A DNA stretch of 7,311 nt, from positions 1 through 7,311 of the forward strand of contig JASLXP010000544.1 of assembly GCA_030740295.1 (NCBI GenBank), given 5' to 3'. Shown piece by piece: positions 1 to 7,311 of this stretch. The notes under the pieces were generated by a model. That model made no database searches. It was not told the origin of the DNA and was given only the letters and a program-made list of their open reading frames with translations. The stretch is from Planctomycetota bacterium (GTDB taxonomy: Bacteria; Planctomycetota; PUPC01; JACPCR01). Position 1 is the first letter of the stretch. Every line of letters begins with the position of its first letter. The position numbers and the translations under genes were made by a program.

Positions 1-45
1 ATCTCATAACACTAAAACAAAAAACTACCATAATAAGATATAAAT
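1..45. other. AT-rich edge tract breaking the acetamidase frame
   Basis: Only 9 of these 45 bases are G or C, against a clearly GC-richer neighbourhood from base 46 on. The acetamidase reading frame loses family likeness exactly here and meets a TAG stop at 25-27. The step may mark an insertion or deletion junction, or an assembly artefact at a sequence end. The sequence alone cannot tell these apart. Confidence 0.5.
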
Positions 46-357
46 GTCGTCCGGCAGCGAACGCACGTAATTGGGATCCACGACATTTGCGGCGACCACC
101 TTCCGCGTCCAGCCGAATTCTCGATTAGGCCCAATGCTGTCGAGCGTAACCTGCAACGTGTCCCCCGGCTCAGCGCCTTCGATGTAGAAAGGGCCGGCCA
201 TTGGGTTGCCGCGTTCGGTGATGTTTTCGCCGGAGGAATCGTTGCCACGGGCATCGACGGTGGTCGTTGTAAGGGAATCGCCATCGGCGACCTTGAGTAC
301 CGGCTCATGCCAGCCAAGTGTGGTGAAGTAATGTGTGGGTGTGAATGTGTGATTCAT
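25..357 (-). pseudogene. Acetamidase/formamidase family protein, N-terminal fragment
   Basis: This family hydrolyses short amides such as formamide or acetamide to ammonia and the acid. The 110-residue frame has the typical N-terminal part: a His-rich start, then a stretch at residues 50-72 with the order G-NP-AGPFYIEGAEPGDTL that is characteristic of the FmdA/AmdA family. Family members are usually about 300 residues or more, so roughly two thirds is missing. The family-like protein stops around D103-D104; the last six residues (IYILLW) and the stop come from an AT-rich tract at 1-45. The start at 355-357 has no visible Shine-Dalgarno site. It lies downstream of the epimerase on the same strand, with a hairpin element between them. 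It is either a truncated gene or a real gene joined to foreign sequence at a contig end; the family call is good, the pseudogene status is inferred. Confidence 0.7.
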
Positions 358-377
358 GGTTTGGTGGAACGGTGGGC

Positions 378-477
378 GTGGCGACGGGCCGTCAGCCTGT
401 CAGCCAGAAAATCTTGGTCAGTGTTCGTACCTTGGATTATTAAAAGACAGGCAGGCTGGCTGGCAGCCCGTCGCCAC
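378..477. repeat. 100-bp imperfect palindrome (hairpin / REP- or MITE-like element)
   Basis: The outer arms GTGGCGACGGGC (378-389) and GCCCGTCGCCAC (466-477) are perfect 12-bp reverse complements. Inside them, 390-407 pairs with 448-465 with 12 Watson-Crick pairs, 2 G-U pairs and 4 mismatches, so the whole stem has 30 positions and a loop of 40 bases (408-447). The inner arms are built from short AGCC/CAGCC-type words. It begins 4 bases after the epimerase stop codon and ends 20 bases before the acetamidase start, filling the gap between two genes on the minus strand. No target-site duplication and no T-run for a classic terminator were seen. It could be a dispersed palindromic repeat, a small non-autonomous element, or an RNA hairpin that ends or protects the epimerase transcript. 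Confidence 0.7.
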
Positions 478-481
478 AGAT

Positions 482-1273
482 TCAGCTCGCAACGATTTCC
501 TTCATTCGTCTTGCCATTTCAATCTGCACATCACGGTCGCCCCCGACCTCGTGGATGACGCAATCGTCGTAGCCGATGTTGCGCAGCTCTCTCATGAGGA
601 CCGGCCAATCGGTATCGCCGTCCATGAGAGGGGTGAAGTTCTTGTCTTTTCGGCTGAAATCTTTGAAGTGGACTTTCTTGATGTTTGCACCGAGCTCGCG
701 AATCCACATGTCTTCCCAGCCGTAAAACATCATGTTGGCGGTATCAATGTAGATGCCGATCCATTCGCTGCCGATTTCCTCGACAATCTGGTTACACTCG
801 CGCGGATTGAGCAGGAATTTATTCCAGACGTTTTCGATGCCGATGTTGACCTTGTGTTCGGCGGCTACCGAAGCCACATCCTTGAGCGCATCAACGAGGT
901 TATCCCAAGCCTGCTGGTAGGTGCCCTCGCGGGCGAGCTGACCGGGATGCAGAAGGGTACAGTCTGCGCCGAGGCGACCGCCGATTTCGAGTGAACGGAC
1001 AAGGCTCTTCACGCGGTCGTCCCGCTCGGCACTGTCCGGGCTCAGCAGATTACCTCCCTCGGGGCAGGAGGCGATGACGCTGCCGATGTGGATGTCAGCG
1101 GCGGCACACTTCTCGCGAACAGCATCTATCTCTTCATCAGAGTTATCCGTGTTGAGATCTTTGCCCGGCCGGAAGGTGAGCTCGACGCATTCGTAACCTG
1201 CCGCGTTACAGAGCTCGAGGGTGTCGTCGAGGGACATATCGCCAAAGATGATTTGGGTGACGCCGATTTTCAT
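482..1273 (-). CDS. Sugar phosphate isomerase/epimerase (xylose isomerase-like TIM barrel)
   Basis: This is a soluble TIM-barrel protein of the AP-endonuclease-2/xylose-isomerase-like superfamily, which isomerises or epimerises sugars or sugar phosphates with a divalent metal. Using 264-residue numbering from the first ATG (1274-1276), the likely metal ligands are E148 (GIENVWNKF), D178 (YIDTAN), H203 (KKVHFKD) and E243 (IHEVGG), all in the usual order; the G-D-x-DWP motif near 220-225 is also typical. The length is normal. Two ATG codons lie side by side. An AGGAG site at 1280-1284 is 3 nt from the first and 6 nt from the second, so the second (1271-1273) is preferred. A weak promoter may lie upstream (AGTCAA at 1340-1345 and TTTATA at 1313-1318, both read on the minus strand), but its 21-nt spacing is long. 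The substrate cannot be told. The acetamidase fragment downstream suggests a small catabolic unit. Confidence 0.88.
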   Translation of the reverse strand: MKIGVTQIIFGDMSLDDTLELCNAAGYECVELTFRPGKDLNTDNSDEEIDAVREKCAAADIHIGSVIASCPEGGNLLSPDSAERDDRVKSLVRSLEIGGRLGADCTLLHPGQLAREGTYQQAWDNLVDALKDVASVAAEHKVNIGIENVWNKFLLNPRECNQIVEEIGSEWIGIYIDTANMMFYGWEDMWIRELGANIKKVHFKDFSRKDKNFTPLMDGDTDWPVLMRELRNIGYDDCVIHEVGGDRDVQIEMARRMKEIVAS

Positions 1274-1276
1274 CAT

Positions 1277-1550
1277 GTACTCCTGATGGTGGTTTTGGTT
1301 GAAGGGCTGGTCTTTATAAGTCCTATATCGTCACCGAGGAGTCAAGCGGGCCTCAGCTACCGGGATGCCGTGGAGATGAGAGTCGCCCTGCCGAAGTGTG
1401 CTGCTTGACTCGACTCACTTCGCTCGTCTCGTCTGTGCCATTACAAAGGCATTCACCACCCTCTATTCACTATTCACCATTCACCATTCACCATTCACCA
1501 TTCACCATTCACCATTCACCATTCACCATTCACCATTCACATCCTCCTCC
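1277..1550. other. Intergenic region, epimerase to glgC
   Basis: No credible gene was seen in these 274 bases. They hold the epimerase leader with its AGGAG site, a 9-bp perfect inverted repeat (GAGTCAAGC at 1339-1347 with GCTTGACTC at 1403-1411, 55-base loop), and the heptamer array at 1451-1540. Short frames on the plus strand here are only translations of the repeat. Confidence 0.7.
1451..1540. repeat. Heptanucleotide tandem repeat (ATTCACC)n
   Basis: Nine perfect ATTCACC units run from 1472 to 1534, flanked by a one-base variant (ATTCACT, 1465-1471) and a partial unit (1535-1540). Two further in-phase blocks to the left, an intact unit at 1451-1457 and a degenerate one at 1458-1464, suggest the array decays at that edge and once covered about 90 bp. 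It ends 10 bases from the glgC stop codon and so lies in the 3' untranslated part of the glgC transcript, where it reads as GGTGAAT repeats. Because 7 is not a multiple of 3, this transcript meets UGA in all three frames. There is no spacer diversity, so it is not a CRISPR array. It resembles in style the 7-bp short tandem repeats known from filamentous cyanobacteria. Confidence 0.95.
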
Positions 1551-2828
1551 TCACACCTCCGTCCCCGACGGCACCACCGCGTTCTTCGGGATGCTCACGA
1601 TGCCATCACGGATGTAGAAGAAGTCTCCGTCAGCTTCCTGGACGTTGTCTTTGTTGATGAGACGGCAGTTGTTCCCGATGCGCGCGTTCTTGTCGATGAT
1701 CGCTTCGTGCACTTCGCATGATTCGCCGATCCCTACGTGCGGCATATTGGCGTCCATGTTCGTCTGGAAGTCTCCTGCGGACTCATAGAAATCTGCGCCC
1801 ATCATGACGGTATCGCGCAGTATGGTGTTCTTGCGGATGAAACACCGGATTCCGATCATGCAGTGATGAATGCTCGCCCATTCCAGAATGCATCCGTCCG
1901 CGATGACGGACGCATCAATCTGGCACTGCTGAAACTTGGAGGCCGGGAGCTGGCGCGGGCGCGTGTAAATCGGCTCGGGGAAACTGTAAAAATCGAAGTC
2001 CGGCACGACGTCCGTGAGAGCCAGGTTCGCTTCGAAAAATGACCGAATTGTCCCAATGTCCTCCCAGTAGCCGCTGAACGGGTACGCCAGAGCTTTGAAT
2101 TCGCCAAATGCGTTCGGGATGATCTCTTTACCGAAGTCCGTGTGTTCATTGTCCAGCAGTTTCACCATGACCTCCCGATTGAACACGTAGATCCCCATGG
2201 ACGCGAGGTGCGATTTTCCTTGAGTAACAATACCGAATCGGTCGAGTGAACCTGCCGGCAGAACGAGTTCGTCCAGGAGTTCCTCCTCCTGCGGCTTTTC
2301 CACAAACCGTTTGATCATGCAGTCATCGTCGATATAGAGGATGCCGAAGCCCTTGGCCTTTTCTTTTTCCACGGGAATCACTGCGACGGTAAAGTCTGCG
2401 TCGTTGGACTGATGCCAGTCAATCATCTTGCGATAGTTCATCCGGTAGAGCTGGTCACCGGACAGAATGACGATCGGATCGTGCTCGGGAGAATTTATGT
2501 AGCGCAGGTTCTGCCGAACTGCGTCCGCGGTGCCCTGATACCAGAACGAGCTTTCGGGCGTCTGCTGGGCCGCGAGGATTTCGACAAAGCTTCTACTGAA
2601 GTGGTCGAACCGATACGTGCCTTCAATATGGCGGTGCAAGGACACAGAATTGAACTGCGTCACCACATAGATCTTGCCGAGGCCGGAATTGAGGCAGTTG
2701 CTGACGGGAATATCAATCAGCCGATACTTGCCGCCAAGTGGAACCGCCGGCTTCGAACGATGTGAGGTAAGAGGAAAGAGACGCGTGCCTTCGCCGCCGC
2801 CGAGGACCACGCAGAGAGGCTCTTTCAT
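1551..2828 (-). CDS. glgC: Glucose-1-phosphate adenylyltransferase (ADP-glucose pyrophosphorylase)
   Basis: This enzyme makes ADP-glucose and pyrophosphate from ATP and glucose-1-phosphate, the committed step of bacterial glycogen synthesis. In 425-residue numbering, the nucleotide-binding loop GGGEGTRLFPLTSHRSKPAVP spans 10-30, followed by GGKYRLIDIPVSNC. GTADAVRQN is at 99-107, the metal/catalytic SGDQLYR at 123-129, the sugar-phosphate site VEKP at 176-179, and GYWEDIGT at 253-260. The C-terminal third is the left-handed beta-helix regulatory domain, ending in an INKDNVQEAD...FYIRDGI...PKNAVVP pattern of the cyanobacterial/plant type, so allosteric control by phosphorylated metabolites is likely. 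An ATG at 2865-2867 would add 13 residues. Neither start has a Shine-Dalgarno site; 2828 gives the family's usual N-terminus and length. It is divergent from tgt, and no other glycogen genes are present. Confidence 0.95.
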   Translation of the reverse strand: MKEPLCVVLGGGEGTRLFPLTSHRSKPAVPLGGKYRLIDIPVSNCLNSGLGKIYVVTQFNSVSLHRHIEGTYRFDHFSRSFVEILAAQQTPESSFWYQGTADAVRQNLRYINSPEHDPIVILSGDQLYRMNYRKMIDWHQSNDADFTVAVIPVEKEKAKGFGILYIDDDCMIKRFVEKPQEEELLDELVLPAGSLDRFGIVTQGKSHLASMGIYVFNREVMVKLLDNEHTDFGKEIIPNAFGEFKALAYPFSGYWEDIGTIRSFFEANLALTDVVPDFDFYSFPEPIYTRPRQLPASKFQQCQIDASVIADGCILEWASIHHCMIGIRCFIRKNTILRDTVMMGADFYESAGDFQTNMDANMPHVGIGESCEVHEAIIDKNARIGNNCRLINKDNVQEADGDFFYIRDGIVSIPKNAVVPSGTEV

Positions 2829-2876
2829 GCCACTGGACTGGGTAGGTGAGAATATCTTGGTGCTCATAGACGCGGC

Positions 2877-2904
2877 ATTGTAGTGAGAATCAGGTGTTCG
2901 TAAA
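2877..2904 (-). promoter_or_regulatory. Putative sigma-70-type promoter of glgC
   Basis: On the minus strand, TTTACG (2899-2904) and TACAAT (2877-2882) are separated by 16 bases. They match the -35 and -10 consensus at 4 of 6 and 5 of 6 positions. Transcription would begin near 2870. This gives a leader of about 40 nt to the ATG at 2828, or an almost leaderless message from the ATG at 2867. The prediction rests on eye matching only. Confidence 0.35.
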
Positions 2905-2920
2905 ACGTCCGTGCATTTGA

Positions 2921-4168
<1,248 letters not shown>

Positions 4169-4171
4169 GCC

Positions 4172-5602
4172 TCACTCCTGAAACATTCCCAGATTCACCG
4201 CTTCTCCTCTGTCCTTCAGGTCCAGCATGAATTTAGGAACGGAGCCCGTTGGCCGGTGCTGTCCTTCCCGGCTGGAACCGGCGCGTTCCTCGAAATAGAA
4301 AAGTTCGTTCAGGCTGAATGCCTCTCCTTCGATGCCGCTGATTTCGACTATTTCGGTAATCCTTCGTGCGCCGTTGGGGAAGCGGCTCTGCTGGACCACG
4401 ATATCGATGGCGGAAGAAATTTGCCGTTTGACCGCGGTGAGTGGCAGCTCGGTACCGGCCAGCAGAACCAGCGTCTCCAGCCTGTTCAGAGCGTCTCTGG
4501 CCGCATTTGCGTGAAGCGTGGTCATCGAGCCGTCGTGCCCGGTATTCATGGCCTGCAGCATGTCCAGGGCCTCACCGCCGCGGCACTCGCCGACAATAAT
4601 CCGATCCGGCCGCATGCGAAGGCTGTTGGCCAGCAATTGGCGAATGGGGATAGCGCCTTTTCCATCGAGGTCGGGGGGACGGGCCTCCAGCGGCAGCACG
4701 TGCGGTTGATTGAGCTGCAGCTCGAGAGCGTCTTCGATGGTGATGATGCGTTCGTTCTGCCCGATGAAAGACGAGATGAAATTAAGGAGCGTCGTCTTGC
4801 CTGAGCCCGTGCCTCCCGATACGAGAATGCTCTGCTTGTTTTCCACGGCGGCTTTGAGGAAGCGTGCGATATTCTTCGACATGCTCCCGTAGTCTACGAG
4901 CTCCTGGGGTGTGAAGGCCCGCGGCCTGAACTTGCGGATGGTCAGCAGGGTCCCGATTCCGGATAGCGGCGGAAGGATGACGTTGATTCGTGATCCATCA
5001 GAAAAACGCGCATCGACCATCGGACTCACCTTCGCATCAAGTTTCCTGCCCGAAGGTTCGAGCAGCCGGTGTGCGACTTCGATCAGTTCCTCTTCGTCAC
5101 GGAACGAGGTCTTGGCTTTCACAATGCGGCCATCCTTTTCCACGTAGACCGAGTCGTAGCCGTTCACCATGATCTCGCTGATAGTCGGGTCAGCGAGGAA
5201 GACATCGAGCGGCCCAAAGCCCGCGCTGTGTGCCCGGGCGATTGGGCCCCTGCTTTCTGGCGTCGCCCTTCTCGTTGGTTTCGGTGTGCCCGTATAGCTG
5301 GATGCATCTCTGATATTCGTGAGCTGCAATTGCACTCGGCCCACGCCAATCTGGTCTCCGCCGGCGAGGACTTCGGAATCCTCCACTGGCGCGCCATTGA
5401 TAGTTGTGCCACGTTTGCTCTTCAGATCGATAACGTGGAGGCCGTTTGCCTCAGCCACGATCTTGCAGTGCAGCTTCGAAACCGAGCTGTCGTTGAGGAT
5501 CAGATCGTTGTCAGAGGCCCGCCCGATCAGAAACGGTGACTGCCTTATCTGGATGCTCCTCTGCGCGCCCGTTTCGGGATCTTTGAAGACGATGTTAGCC
5601 AT
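4172..5602 (-). CDS. cpaF: FHA-domain CpaF/TadA-family secretion ATPase
   Basis: CpaF/TadA is the cytoplasmic hexameric ATPase that drives assembly of Tad/Flp pili, in the type II/IV secretion ATPase superfamily. Residues about 20-95 form an FHA (phosphothreonine-binding) domain: GR at 27-28, S-K-L-H at 42-45, R-G-T at 64-66 and N-G at 69-70. A Pro/Arg/Ser-rich linker (about 100-128) leads into the ATPase. That part has the CpaF N-terminal region ([13 protein letters not shown]), Walker A GGTGSGKT (263-270), the acidic ITIEDALEL box (287-295), Walker B RIIVGE (334-339) with the following [10 protein letters not shown], and the His box [12 protein letters not shown] (355-366). All catalytic motifs look intact, so it should be active. 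The short C-terminal tail ends in LGMFQE. The start has a nearby AAAGG. No pilin, TadB/C or secretin genes are within view. It follows the dehydrogenase by 27 bp on the same strand. The FHA fusion suggests control by Ser/Thr kinase signalling or by a phosphorylated partner; this is inference. Confidence 0.92.
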   Translation of the reverse strand: MANIVFKDPETGAQRSIQIRQSPFLIGRASDNDLILNDSSVSKLHCKIVAEANGLHVIDLKSKRGTTINGAPVEDSEVLAGGDQIGVGRVQLQLTNIRDASSYTGTPKPTRRATPESRGPIARAHSAGFGPLDVFLADPTISEIMVNGYDSVYVEKDGRIVKAKTSFRDEEELIEVAHRLLEPSGRKLDAKVSPMVDARFSDGSRINVILPPLSGIGTLLTIRKFRPRAFTPQELVDYGSMSKNIARFLKAAVENKQSILVSGGTGSGKTTLLNFISSFIGQNERIITIEDALELQLNQPHVLPLEARPPDLDGKGAIPIRQLLANSLRMRPDRIIVGECRGGEALDMLQAMNTGHDGSMTTLHANAARDALNRLETLVLLAGTELPLTAVKRQISSAIDIVVQQSRFPNGARRITEIVEISGIEGEAFSLNELFYFEERAGSSREGQHRPTGSVPKFMLDLKDRGEAVNLGMFQE

Positions 5603-5629
5603 GTGCCTTTCTTGGATTCAGGTAGGACA

Positions 5630-6658
5630 TCAGTGCTCCGCCCCCAGCTTGATATTGCTTTCCGGTTCGGTGACCACTTTCGGATATTCCTCAACCAGGC
5701 TGTCGAAAGGCACGACTGGATCGACGATGCACGCCCCATCGAGCTTGCCGGATTCCAGCCAGTCGAAGCAGGTATCGATGATGCGCCTGCGCGTCCAGCG
5801 CGGGTACTCGCGATTCGGTTCAGTGCAGGCCCGGGAGAAAATGATGTTGGGAGTATTCTTGTGCGCCTCCGCTCCGAGGTCGAGCCCCGCGTCCATCAGG
5901 CCGGGCGCAGCGCCGAGAACGACATTGCCACCGAGCGAGACACTCCGAAGCGACTGCTGGAGGGCCTGACGATGTCCGCTGTAATCGATGCAGACGTCAG
6001 CGCCGCGATTGTTTGTGAGATCCCGAATTTCGAGACCGATGTCCGTATCGAGCGGATTGAGCAGCAGGTCCGCGCCACATGCCCTGGCCGCTTCCCGGCG
6101 ATTGGGAAGTGGATCGACGGCGACAATACATTCTGCTCCGGCAAGCCGCGCCACCTGAACCACCATCAGGCCCAGCGCACCCATGCCGAATGCGACGACC
6201 ACGTCGCCGGGCCGCACATGCCCGTCACGAACCGCGCCCAACGCAAATTCCGCTGGGTCGATGCAGACTGCAGATTTCCATGACATGCTTTCAGGCAGCT
6301 TTCGGCATTGATCTTCCGCCTTCGTCTGTGTCTCGCGAAAAGGGCCGTGCGAGAAGACAATTTCACCGACTTTTAATTCATTGACCTCCGGTCCGAGCTC
6401 GATCACCTCGCCGACAAACATGTTGCCTACACGATTCGGGTAGATGGATCGATCCTCAGGCGAACCAACATGGATTCCCTTTTCGGAATCAAAGCCCCCG
6501 CGGTGATTTGCCTTACCCGCAAACCATTGCATTTCCGTTCCGTGTTTGGTTGCAGAGTTGGTGCAGCGAATCCGGATTTGATTCCCTGACAGAACTGGTT
6601 CTTCGTAATCGCGAAATTCCAATTTCAAAGGTGCAGTGCAGATGAGCTCTTTGGGCAT
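5630..6658 (-). CDS. Zinc-less medium-chain dehydrogenase/reductase (MDR), NAD-type
   Basis: A 342-residue cytoplasmic oxidoreductase of the alcohol-dehydrogenase-like MDR superfamily: a GroES-like N-terminal domain (about 1-130) and a Rossmann fold. The nucleotide loop is GMGALG (158-163) in the context VVAFGMGALGLMVVQVARLAGA. An acidic D182 at the end of the second strand (VAVDPLPNRR) points to NAD(H) rather than NADP(H). The usual catalytic-zinc Cys and the His of the G-C-G/H-x-D-x-H region are replaced by TNSATKHGTEM (33-43), with only a HGTE-type motif, and the four-Cys structural zinc lobe is absent. This is the pattern of non-canonical MDR members such as BchC-like and related sugar or cyclitol oxidoreductases. 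The substrate is unknown. The start has only a weak GAG upstream. It is 27 bp before the ATPase gene and may share its transcript, though a functional link is not evident. Confidence 0.85.
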   Translation of the reverse strand: MPKELICTAPLKLEFRDYEEPVLSGNQIRIRCTNSATKHGTEMQWFAGKANHRGGFDSEKGIHVGSPEDRSIYPNRVGNMFVGEVIELGPEVNELKVGEIVFSHGPFRETQTKAEDQCRKLPESMSWKSAVCIDPAEFALGAVRDGHVRPGDVVVAFGMGALGLMVVQVARLAGAECIVAVDPLPNRREAARACGADLLLNPLDTDIGLEIRDLTNNRGADVCIDYSGHRQALQQSLRSVSLGGNVVLGAAPGLMDAGLDLGAEAHKNTPNIIFSRACTEPNREYPRWTRRRIIDTCFDWLESGKLDGACIVDPVVPFDSLVEEYPKVVTEPESNIKLGAEH

Positions 6659-6801
6659 AGTCTGGTCTCAATATCGACGACGTGCTGGGTTGTTACTTTT
6701 AACAGTTCCGTTTATTCATCATCAAGTCAGAAGTAATCAGGGGCGTCGGCCGCATCCTCTGTATGGTCCTTTGAGTCTACGACTGTTTGGCGTTCAGAAC
6801 A
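6659..6801. promoter_or_regulatory. Divergent intergenic region between MDR and secreted-protein gene
   Basis: These 143 bases lie between two divergently read genes, so they must hold the promoter of at least one of them. The part near the MDR start is AT-rich (about 6693-6736). A weak candidate for the MDR is TTGATG and TTAAAA with a 17-base spacer on the minus strand, but both boxes match consensus poorly. No operator palindrome was recognised. Confidence 0.4.
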
Positions 6802-7311
6802 ATGAATTTCATATTTCTGCTGCTTCTGAGCACGGTTAGCTCGTCACTATCATTTGGAGAAAGCATGGTTGCTTACAAACCGGACATCGTTGGTGTTGAC
6901 CGGATGTTCATGGTGGCTCTCAAGATGCCTGCAAAAACACCAGAGATAAAAGTGACATTGCCCGATTCGGTCGAGATGTTCGATCGGTCAAGGCTGCCGA
7001 CCAGAAAGACGCTGCGCAAGTATTACTTCCGCAGCACTAAGCCTGCGAAGTCTGCGGACATTCTGTTCCGACATCCGGAGGGTGACATCAAAGTCACCAT
7101 CGAAATCTGGTCGTTCGAGGACTTGTGTAAGTTCCGCAAACTGAAAAAGACGCAGCTCCCGCGGCGCTGGCCTCTCGGCGAAATGTTACCGGAACTGAAA
7201 GAGGCGCAGACGATCACTACAAAAGCTCAGAAGAAAGCGGCGAAGGACAGCAAGAGGCTTCCAGGCAAGCTCTGGTTGAATTATTCGGACGATCAGATCT
7301 GGTCCCTGCAG
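6802..7311 (+). CDS. Putative secreted protein of unknown function, partial (3' end beyond window)
   Basis: An open frame of 170 codons runs off the right edge with no stop. From the ATG at 6802 the protein starts with a short hydrophobic stretch, FIFLLLLSTVSSSLSF (3-18), which looks like a Sec signal peptide, though it lacks a positive N-region and a clear A-x-A cleavage site. The mature part is rich in Lys and Arg (for example RKTLRKYYFRS and KFRKLKKTQLPRRW) with many Trp and Tyr, suggesting a folded basic extracytoplasmic domain. Near the visible end, KLWLNYSDDQIWSLQ may start a second domain. A much better Shine-Dalgarno site, GGAG (6856-6859), lies 5 nt before an internal ATG (6865), which would give a cytoplasmic form without the signal. 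I do not recognise the family. A polysaccharide-related secreted protein is possible but unproven. Confidence 0.7.
   Translation, partial: MNFIFLLLLSTVSSSLSFGESMVAYKPDIVGVDRMFMVALKMPAKTPEIKVTLPDSVEMFDRSRLPTRKTLRKYYFRSTKPAKSADILFRHPEGDIKVTIEIWSFEDLCKFRKLKKTQLPRRWPLGEMLPELKEAQTITTKAQKKAAKDSKRLPGKLWLNYSDDQIWSLQ

Noticed and set aside
378..477. Classic rho-independent terminator
   Set aside because: The stem is long with a 40-base loop, and no T-run follows it on either strand.
356..994. 212-codon plus-strand open frame
   Set aside because: It lies antisense to the well-supported epimerase and spans the hairpin element; it has no family likeness and is a shadow frame.
1451..1540. CRISPR array
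   Set aside because: The unit is 7 bp with no spacers, so it is a simple tandem repeat.
1396..1721. Small plus-strand frames encoding HHSPFTI repeats
   Set aside because: The apparent repeat protein is only the translation of the 7-bp array, which is open in all plus-strand frames; the rest is antisense to glgC.
5603..6283. 226-codon plus-strand open frame opposite the MDR gene
   Set aside because: Antisense to a clear Rossmann-fold enzyme; no recognisable motif.

Overview
The window looks like ordinary chromosomal DNA from a free-living or host-associated bacterium of moderate GC content. It has five clearly recognisable protein genes, one gene cut off by the right edge, and one gene broken near the left edge. 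Lineage can only be guessed. The GlgC is of the cyanobacterial/plant type, the Tad-type ATPase carries an N-terminal FHA domain, Shine-Dalgarno sites are weak or absent at several genes, and genes of unrelated function sit side by side. This would fit a Planctomycetota/PVC-like or other deep-branching environmental bacterium, but nothing here proves it.

Layout: 1-45 is a very AT-rich edge that ends an acetamidase/formamidase-family reading frame after about 104 family-like residues (25-357, minus). At 378-477 lies a 100-bp imperfect palindrome able to fold into a 30-position hairpin. A sugar phosphate isomerase/epimerase follows (482-1273, minus). The gap 1277-1550 holds a 9-bp inverted repeat and a 7-bp tandem repeat array of about 11-13 units, placed directly after the stop codon of glgC (1551-2828, minus). 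A divergent promoter region separates glgC from tgt (2990-4168, plus). tgt converges with an FHA-CpaF/TadA ATPase (4172-5602, minus) with only 3 bp between their stop codons. Upstream of the ATPase, 27 bp away on the same strand, is an NAD-type medium-chain dehydrogenase without zinc ligands (5630-6658). A second divergent region (6659-6801) precedes a putative secreted protein that runs off the right edge (6802-7311, plus).

How the genes relate: epimerase and acetamidase may be one catabolic transcription unit read leftward, interrupted by the hairpin. glgC makes ADP-glucose for glycogen, tgt modifies the wobble base of tRNA, and the ATPase would power a Tad/Flp-like pilus or secretion machine whose other parts are not in the window. 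I see no coherent new defence, mobile or biosynthetic system. The most unusual items are the heptamer array, the hairpin element, the FHA-ATPase fusion and the broken acetamidase with its abrupt composition change.
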